64,000 bases of DNA. Source: Lepidostoma basale. Taxonomy: Eukaryota > Arthropoda > Insecta > Trichoptera > Lepidostomatidae. Below are positions 56,570 through 64,000 of this stretch, one piece after another. Below the pieces are notes generated by a model. It had not been told where the DNA came from and ran no database searches. It saw nothing but the letters and a program-made list of their open reading frames with translations. The stretch is taken from contig JAHDVF020000177.1 of the NCBI GenBank assembly GCA_022606425.2, forward strand, positions 992,001 to 1,056,000, read 5' to 3'. The position numbers were made by a program, and so were the translations under genes. The number at the start of each line of letters is the position of its first letter. Position 1 is the first letter of the stretch.

Positions 56570-57630
56570 TTGGTTCTGGTGGCCGGTAGGTAAAACAATC
56601 TGTGCCGTCGCTGTCAAATCTATCAAAATTATAATAGATGTTATGCTGAAATTTGTCGTATAATTGATTTCTATAGCGATTGTATTAATAGCGAGGTTGT
56701 GAAATAAAAATAGGCAGTCACTAATAATTAACGATTAGCTATTTTTATATCGATACTTTACCTATCAATTTTAATTTAAAATTTTCCGTATTAGATTTCT
56801 AGATAATAATATTGTGACAGACACTCCCAGATATAATAACGGTTGGACCTAACTGTACCGGGGTGGACGTCAACACAAGTTACCTACAGTGTCCAGCGGT
56901 CCTTCCAATTTCCTCTCCCTCGGGACGTCTCACCCCGTAAGGGAGTGTCATTCGTATATTTTGATCAATTAGCATAAAGTACGAAGTTTAATTGACGTGA
57001 ACCATCCTCCATGTAATTAGTAATGTGATGAAGGCGGTTACCCGCGATCCATTAGAGTAATATGGAAAATTTGACGTGTTTTTCTCCGAACTCTCGCGGA
57101 CAACTTCACCCCAATAATGTTTTAATTTTAACTCCCTCCGTTGTCGTATGTTGCATTACAGTGTGTCACCTCAATTACCGGAATGAAATGGGGATTAACA
57201 ATAACTATTAAGAGTTTCACACATTTCGCTACACGCATTTTGGTGTTACCACCTATCGAGAAAAACGATTACCGAATTAAAATTATGTTTTGACATTGCT
57301 CTACTTTTAATTACCGTACAAAAATTAACACACTAAACTAATTATTATGTTACGTATTTACGTAAAAAAATGGATTCCCATTTTACCTTTTGTGTACCGG
57401 GTGGCCTTAACTTAACGGAGGGCTGAAATGATACACAGACGATATTTTTTTTAATTTACTCTATTGCTGGGTAAGAAAAATATGTTTAACATATTTTTGT
57501 GAGTTTTGTTCCATAGATCAAGTAGGTAATCGATTTATGAACTATAGACATTTGATAATTTACGAAATAATTTCTTTTTAAGTAATTATTAAATAAAAGT
57601 GGAATTAGTAAAAAAAATCGTTTTATTTAA
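56570..57630. other. Single-copy DNA, possible conserved regulatory stretch
   Basis: 56820-57260 is GC-richer and shows no repeats and no ORF of note. It looks like conserved non-coding DNA, but this cannot be tested here. Confidence 0.4.
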
Positions 57631-57634
57631 TTAC

Positions 57635-57965
57635 TAAATAGTCCATATTTTGGCCAAAACACTATGATACTTCAACATTATGACTGTTAAAATTTATAAC
57701 ACGGTTATTATATTACAATTTATTTTTATTCACTGAGAATGTCGCGAAAGCTGTTTCGCCAACCGATGTCGACATCATCGGGTGTTACAATAAACTATTG
57801 ATTGTAACACCTGATGATGTCAACATCGGTTGGCGAAACAGCTGTCGCAACACTCTCAGTGAATAAAAAGAAATTGTGATATTATAACAGTGTTTTAAAT
57901 TTTAACAGTAATAATGTTGAAGTATCATAGTGTTTCGGCCAAAACAATGGACTATTTATTTAACA
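57635..57965. repeat. Family C head-to-head palindrome
   Basis: Units at 57781-57746 (-) and 57811-57846 (+) are inverted around a 29-bp centre, with matching outer flanks (TGTTTTGGCCGAAACACTATG-like on both sides). The + unit has CTGATGA, U, hairpin GUCAAC/GUUGGC, GAA, ACAGCTGT, C. The - unit has CCGATGA and an imperfect stem III. Confidence 0.75.
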
Positions 57966-57969
57966 ATTT

Positions 57970-58895
57970 AATTATTGTTTAAAATAAACGTTCATCAAGA
58001 GATTTCAGTAAACTCATTCGATTATATTAAATATTTCAATTAAATGTGTCATATAGTAACATTTAATGTTGTATATAAATACAACGTAATTCTCAATATT
58101 TTTAATTCTTTAATATAATCATTATTTTCACTGTTTCGTTTTTATTTTTGAGAAAAATGTAATTTCCAAAGACCCACAAAATTGCAATGAATAAGCTCAT
58201 TTTTACGAAATCATTCTATAAAAATAAGTTGTACAGGTATATCGTACATTGTGCTGATCTGCCTTCAATTTTAGGCCACTATAATACGTTAGCAGATACA
58301 TAGATTCTCTTACGTTTATTTAGATAAAAACACTAAAAAAATATCCTTTCGATTCATCGTACTTTTGATAATTTATTTTTCATGGAGGCCTACGTGCCAA
58401 TATTTCCTTCCAAATTTGGTAGTAACGATATTATTGTACTTAATTATATAAGCATATTTTTTTTCCATAAACACTAATTGATGTGATAATTGAGTAAAAT
58501 AAATATTGAAAGTGCGATTGACGGAACTAGAAAATTATATCTATAAATATTTGGTTCATCTTGCTGTAACTTTGTCTGCACTTGGAATACAAATATAGGG
58601 CAAAACCCTTATTCAAAGAGTAGTGTTGTCCGATTTACTATTTATTTCACGGACTTCTACAAGTTCTGTGAGATATAGTATCCACCTTTAAACGATTGTC
58701 AAACTTATAATAATGAAAATGATAAATCATGTAATGCCAGCGTGCCTGTCAATGTGCTTTATTTGAGTTAAGTCGCAATTGATAATCGCTTCAATCGCCT
58801 CTGAAAACAATTTAGGTAATTAGTTGCATCAACGCGCATCGTCCAAGTAAACATTGAAAAAACAATCGAGCCTCTCCAGAGCACTTGAAGTGTGT
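57970..58895. other. AT-rich DNA, nothing recognised
   Basis: No gene or known repeat. Confidence 0.4.
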
Positions 58896-58899
58896 TAAT

Positions 58900-59150
58900 G
58901 TAATTATTATTATTACTATTTTGTTAAATCGCTCTTTACATCATTACAGCGCGAGCCAAATCGATGTAAATGGTATAGCTATCATATTGATTCTCAAGGC
59001 ATGCGACAGGTTCTATCGCCATATTACTGTCACTTGAGTTCTACACCAGATCAAGGACAATGTGACAATCACACTGCCATTACTGGAAATTGAACCCGGG
59101 ATCTTCGGTGTGACATTCATAGCATTTACCACTCGGCCACGAAGGTCGTA
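58900..59150 (-). repeat. SINE family 1, near complete
   Basis: The - strand starts with a tRNA-like head (GTGGCCGAGTGGTAAATGC; box B as GGGTTCAATTTCC), then GTCTGGTGTAGAACTCAAGTG-like body, and ends in GAGCGATTTAACAAAATA and (AAT)n. Confidence 0.75.
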
Positions 59151-59154
59151 ATGC

Positions 59155-60180
59155 TTTAAAGACTAAATTCCCCGGGTTCCATTCTCGATTGTATAGGTAA
59201 TTGTGATTTTTAATTACTTTATGCAATTTAGAACGTAGATAGTATAGCATAATAATAAGTCTTGTTTAAAAAATAATAAAATAAGTTTTGATTTGAATAA
59301 TATTTTTATTAGGAATTATGGTTATAACTATGTTAAAATGCATTTATTTTAAATGCTGTTATGTGCTTTGCACAACTGATTCTTATATACTAAAATAATT
59401 ACATAAAAGTGATTTGGTATTTACTATACAATACATTAATACAAAATGAGACATTTTGACGTATATATTTTTTTTCATATGCAATGATTTACACTTTTTT
59501 TTTAATTTTCATAATCACCAGATTCACATTAAACTTTTTCACATTTATAAGATAATTAATTATAGTAACAATCATTTGGCTGAGATATATGGAATTATTT
59601 TTTTACTAATTATTTATCATATAATTAAGACAATTGATGAACATATGAATGTATTGAAGAAATGATAATAAATAAAAAATTGTATAATAAATCAAAGTAA
59701 CATATCAGTTCACACTGGTTTATACCATTAGGTAAAAATATGATACCTGGCTATTATACAATGAACATTATACCATTAAAGGAAAGGGGTAAGTTACAAA
59801 ATCCTATTAAAAGTTACATAATTTCGAGTACATTAAAATATGTTATCATTGTGCTTTGTATATATCATTAATAGCTTTATTTTTATTGTTTTATTTTTAA
59901 AAGATTTTATTGCTTTGATAGATAGAAGAGTTAGGAGATCAAAAAAATTTACATTTTTTATGATGTCAAATCCTTTATCAAAAGTTTTTTTTTTAAATAT
60001 TATAATAAGAAGTGAAGTGAAGTGAAGCACTTTATATATTAAACAACACGAAAAAATCCAGATACGTCCACCCAAGGAACAGAAATGTTTAACCAAATTT
60101 GTATAGTTTTCAATGAGATTTAGCAATTTATATTTATCAAAATAATATACTCGTATTTATCAAAAGTTATTACATAACAT
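59155..60180. other. Very AT-rich DNA
   Basis: ORFs on both strands are Ile/Lys/Phe-rich by composition. A short (GAAGT)n run is at 60010-60026. No gene. Confidence 0.45.
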
Positions 60181-60184
60181 ATTA

Positions 60185-60560
60185 TATTACATAACATAAT
60201 TCTTTTTCTTCTTCGTCATTTTATAGATATTACGATCTGTTCACACAGGATATCTATCTTGGTCTCTTGATCGTCCTATTTTCTCTCCATCTCTTTGGTG
60301 GTCGTTCTGGTGGTCAGTGACCCTCTGGAGTCTTGTGCATTACCTTCTTGGGAATCCTCGCTGGGGCCTTTCTCTCAACTTGTTCTCTCCAGAATCGTTT
60401 TCATTGTCTTCTTCATCTCACAATGTCTTCTATTTTTCAGGTTCTATGGAACTCTTCGTTAGGCATTATATCTCTAAGGGTTCTACACACGAAGCGATGG
60501 TTTCATGTCTGATTTTCTGCGTAGATGTTTCGTTCTATGCAGATATTACAACAAAAAATA
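60185..60560 (-). mobile_element. LINE fragment, RQRRRxWRD family
   Basis: The - strand matches 24528-24935: the arm coding for the RRFWRE stretch appears at 60380-60405, and the CTTCTTCTT 3' end at 60205. Confidence 0.65.
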
Positions 60561-60639
60561 AACTTCTTGTATGAAATTTCGTGGTAGAGAAAATAAAAAA
60601 AATAATTAGAATTTTAAAAGCATATTTAGTTAAATTTCA

Positions 60640-60695
60640 CTTATATTTGTGTATTCGACCGGTTTCGGCAGCTTCCAGAAGATGGATAAAGTAAG
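60640..60695 (-). repeat. Repeat end with partial hammerhead-like motif
   Basis: The - strand has GCTGCCGAAACCGGTCG; GAA + self-complementary ACCGGT + C is kept, but the CUGANGA half is not. Confidence 0.4.
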
Positions 60696-60699
60696 AAAA

Positions 60700-61035
60700 T
60701 TTATTATCATTATATAGCTATTACAAAGTTATTAGTTATACATATAATGAACCTATGTTCGTGAACACTATGTGTTAGTAATTTAATAATTAATATGGTG
60801 ATAGGAATAAAAAGATTTACGTAATAAAGATTATTATGTTTAGTAAATTATTCACGGAGAGTTCCCAGCTGAGCTTGCCACGAGCGCGTCATGGGCTCGA
60901 CTCTGTCTAGAAGTAATTTTTCGTAAATTACACACGACCCTAAAACAAAAGACATTCATTAAAAAAAACATTCAGAATAGAGGTGTTTAAAAGCACAGGA
61001 AAATAACTATTTCACTTATAGGTACTTTTTCTTCT
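60700..61035. other. AT-rich spacer
   Basis: No feature except a GC-richer patch at 60855-60920. Confidence 0.4.
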
Positions 61036-61395
61036 TAAAGTGCCCTGTCAGGTCCCCCCGACGTTGGCGATCACTCTGGTAAACTCTTCCCTATCTTGCG
61101 CTGTCTGGAATAGCTCCTCCACAGTTCTGATTCCCGTCCATTCCCTCACATTGCGCAGCCAAGAGATCTGCCCTCTCCCTGCCCCCCTGTGGCCCTCTAT
61201 TTTTCCCTTCAATATTAGATGCAGCAGGCGATACTTCTCTCCTCGCAGAATGCGACCCAGATATGAAATCTTGTGGACTTTGATGTTAGCAGCTCTCTAT
61301 TTACTCCTGCACGATTCAGGACTTCTGTGTTCGTCACTCTGTCTGTCTATGGGATCCTGAACATTCTTCGGTGAAGCCACATTTCAAATGCCTCT
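61036..61395 (-). mobile_element. Non-LTR retrotransposon C-terminal fragment
   Basis: The - strand reads RRMFRIPWTDRVTN, HKISYLGRILRGEKYRLLHL, ILKGKIEGHRGAG and ISWLRNVREWTG, ending in GGT*QGT. The W..RM.RI.WTDRV, YLG.I.R and SWL.N.R.W pattern is a common RTE/jockey-type polymerase tail. Frame breaks are present. A scrap lies at 11028-11092. Confidence 0.7.
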
Positions 61396-61399
61396 AACC

Positions 61400-61850
61400 G
61401 GTTCATTGTATTTACTTTTAATGTCCAATAGGTACACATCATTAAAACATAAAAACTATGAAAGACTTTTTATTTATTAATATTATATATTTTAAAAACA
61501 ACGCGAATACGCTGAAAAGGTGCGAACCAGATTTACTCGTTACCGATCCTTATTAGCGCAACAAGAATACATATTTTAAAAAGGAAAAACATTCATTTTA
61601 ACAATGCATCTTTGCGATTATAATTTTCAATTATGCGTTAATGAAAGTTCAGATCGCATTCGTTTGTGATCGTGATGGCAATGAAATCTGTGATATTCTA
61701 ACTGTAAAATTATTGTTTTATTATTATTGTACTGTTTTGTTAATTTATTTAATAACTTATCATAAATTTATTAACAAAATAAATTGTACGTTCATTAAAC
61801 AATTATTTAAAACACTTATATATATCTATAATTGGTTTTAATCCTTTAGT
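61400..61850. other. AT-rich spacer
   Basis: ORF 61641-61841 is AT-rich and unsupported. Confidence 0.4.
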
Positions 61851-62345
61851 TTATTGTTTCTTACGCAATAATGTAAAATGCCATATTAATTAATTTATAC
61901 GAAATAAAATGTACAAGTTTATTAATATTATTATTATTTTTAATTGTATCTCAATAGAGACGAAGACGCAAACTGGAAACTGAATATGGATGATCAAGGT
62001 GTTTACAGGACTTATGACCTGTCATTGGTTGGGTTAAGCGCACGCTTTATGTAATTACAACATTCCCCATTCCACCTTTGTTATTATGATCATGCATGAC
62101 AAATTTTGGAAGATGTATATATACTTCAAATCCATATCTATCTTCACGTGTCAGTTTCAATCAGCCATCTATGTAGATTTGATTGCACTTGTGAATTTTT
62201 CAAGATTAACCTATACAACCGACCCACTAACGCCATCTAAGGAGAATGAATGCGTCTTCGTCTCTATTGAGATACAATTAAATTTGAATTAACCACCCTT
62301 TGGTGAAAATCCAGGATTTCGTATACAAGTATAAGTATACATTCA
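61851..62345 (+). repeat. Family A border and family M foldback element
   Basis: 61850-61905 is a family A border. 61945-62345 is family M with CTCAATAGAGACGAAG at both ends in opposite orientation (terminal inverted repeats of at least 70 bp) and the full inner block. Confidence 0.7.
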
Positions 62346-62354
62346 CAAAATACA

Positions 62355-62475
62355 AGTTTATTGTTATTCATTGGAATGACATATTTTGCCTTGCTAATGT
62401 AAGGCGAAACTTGTTTTCCCCATAAAAAAATAAAACATCTAGAAAACAGACGCTTTCATTCGAATTAATTGTATA
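62355..62475. repeat. Family A compact palindrome
   Basis: GGAATGACATATTTTGCC meets GGCGAAACTTGTTTTCC after a few bases, then the CTAGAAAACAGACGC border. Confidence 0.6.
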
Positions 62476-62709
62476 CAATCATTTACATTATAAGTTTAAA
62501 CCTACTTAGAACTAGCATTCGTCCCCGGGCTTCATCAAGTTATTGTCGGTACCTTCTTATTTCAAAATAATAGTATTTAAACATATATAAAGATATTTGA
62601 TATAAAATTTAATCTCAAATCACATCCCTGATATCTTTTATGAAAAGAGAAACAATTTGTTGACATTAAATCATTATTCTTTATTACAAATAAGATTTTT
62701 TTATCTATA

Positions 62710-63075
62710 TAATCACGTGATATGCGTCGGTAGATTGACTGTGCCAAAACGCTGTCCAAGCACAAACTTTGGCGACCGAGCCTTCGCGGTAGCCGGCCCT
62801 TCAGCCTGGAACAGTCTTCCAGCAGACCTTAAGTGCATTGAGAATCAATCAGAGTTTAGATCGAGACTCAAAAGGCACCTTTTCAAATTATCATTTCCTG
62901 ACAGGAAGGGCTGATCGATTTCGTCAGGTGCAGCCCTCATACTAAATATGTTTATATATATTTTTTATCATTATTATTATTATTATTATTATCTAGTTGA
63001 TAAAACGGAGCATCTTCTACAGCGCCCTTGAGATGAGCAATTCATAAAAATGGCGCTTTATAAATTATCCAATTT
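62710..63075 (+). mobile_element. CR1/L2-like LINE 3' end with tail hairpin
   Basis: The frame reads GRLTVPKRCPSTNFGDRAFA, GPSAWNSLPADLK and FRSRLKRHLFKL to TGA at 62912-62914. The 3' UTR includes (ATT)n at 62966-62992 and the hairpin AGCGCCCTTGAG...TGGCGCT at 63021-63058. Links the scattered hairpin blocks to this LINE. Confidence 0.75.
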
Positions 63076-63079
63076 ATTA

Positions 63080-63950
63080 TTATTATTTATTATTATTATT
63101 TGCGCCGTAATAAGCAATTATTAGAATGCTTTTTAATTATATTATTATGCTTTTATCGTACTTGTCTGGCGAAGTTTAATTACGAGAGCCGACCCCAAAT
63201 AAATGGAAAATGGGTAGGAGAGAAGCAGAAAAGTTTATATCGTGTATGCTACTATTTTATAAACGTCATTTGAACTTAGAATTTATTTTGTAAGTAGGTA
63301 CCTGAAAATTTAGTGGAGGGCGGCTTTCCAGGGACATTACAATCGCCATGTCAAATGTTTCGGTGCTCTTTAAAATCTATTCAATTGACGCGCCTAATGA
63401 GAGTATTTAATTATCTAATGCTTAATGTAGTTTTAATTGTACAATTTAAAACTTAATTTTTGACCGTCAAAAAGAAATGTGTTTTAATTTTAATTGTAGC
63501 TTGACAAAAATATTAATAATTTCGTAGTTTTATTTATAATTTGAATGTCATTATTACACACTGTATTTAGTTTGACGTTTGACGTGTGAAGACTGTATGT
63601 AATTTGGGACACAGTAATCGTTGCGTGTATACGAGTACACGTATTCTTGTTGAAAATATATTATATTTAAACCTACTTCTAGCCCAATTTATTTACAAAA
63701 CATTCTAGAGTTTTTAGAACCAAAACAATGAATTATCTAATCGTGGTGTATTTGATAAATTCATATTTTAGAATTATGCTTTGTACCTCATTTCTATCCG
63801 TAATTGTTATAAACTCGACTCTTAAAAATATATCTATTAATCTATTTTAATATATAGCCATAATTATCTGTATGAATTTGTTATACTCAAGAATTAAATA
63901 AACGTAAGGGTGGATATTTAATATTGGTAAATCCTGTGGTTTCTAAATAA
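63080..63950. other. AT-rich DNA
   Basis: No gene or named repeat. A short GC-richer stretch lies at 63300-63400. Confidence 0.4.
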
Positions 63951-63952
63951 AA

Positions 63953-64000
63953 TATTGCATTTTATGGGATGACACGATTTGTCTTGCTAAGGCATTATCC
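63953..64000 (-). repeat. Family A fragment at the right edge
   Basis: TATGGGATGACACGATTTG then CTAAGGCATTATCC; runs out of the window. Confidence 0.55.

Noticed and set aside
60650..60690. Hammerhead-like motif in the ACCGGT repeat
   Set aside because: Only the GAA-stem III-C half is present; the CUGANGA core and stem II cannot be found.

Overview
The window is animal nuclear DNA, almost certainly from an insect and most likely a moth or butterfly. It is AT-rich, short genes and GC-rich islands are scattered through it, and most of the rest is decayed retrotransposons, SINEs and foldback elements. The insect call rests on a Bearded-family gene, a family known only from insects and crustaceans. 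The lepidopteran call is an inference from the repeat style.

Two genes are certain. One is a Bearded-class (E(spl)m-alpha/m4-like) gene at 27965-28456. The other is an intronless Enhancer-of-split type bHLH-Orange repressor gene ending in WRPW at 47358-47930. Both lie on the + strand, each with a TATA box and an initiator. Both 3' UTRs carry GY, Brd and K boxes, the microRNA target motifs typical of Notch-pathway genes. The window is therefore an Enhancer of split complex stretched by transposons. A third, two-exon gene on the - strand (12902-13560, 120 codons) is not recognised, but its downstream sequence also holds a GY box, a Brd box and a K box, so it may be an undescribed Notch-regulated member of the complex.

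Su(H) sites occur repeatedly in the GC-rich islands. The bHLH promoter has an inverted Su(H) pair with a 17-bp spacer and two proneural E-boxes just upstream (SPS+A). Inverted pairs with the same 17-bp spacer occur at 586-618 (with an E-box) and at 25537-25569 (upstream of the Bearded gene). Two abutting sites lie at 36557-36572, and a site plus E-box lies at 37906-37925.

Layout: 1-860 left island with SPS; 860-12200 retrotransposon and repeat debris; 12200-13910 third gene; 13910-25130 debris with a 513-bp tandem array at 22505-23960; 25130-25800 SPS island; 25900-27640 debris including a fresh RTE insertion about 260 bp upstream of the Bearded gene; 27780-28930 Bearded gene; 30360-36020 dense RTE copies; 36170-38010 islands with Su(H) sites; 38800-45400 repeats; 45530-48490 island and bHLH gene; 48490-64000 debris.

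The main repeat family is an RTE-like non-LTR retrotransposon with a (GTTA)n tail, about 17 copies, most 5'-truncated and several with target-site duplications. Several otherwise unrelated repeat families share a compact motif resembling a minimal hammerhead ribozyme: CTGANGA, a hairpin, GAAA, then a self-complementary stem III and C. That recurring architecture is the most unusual structural signal here.
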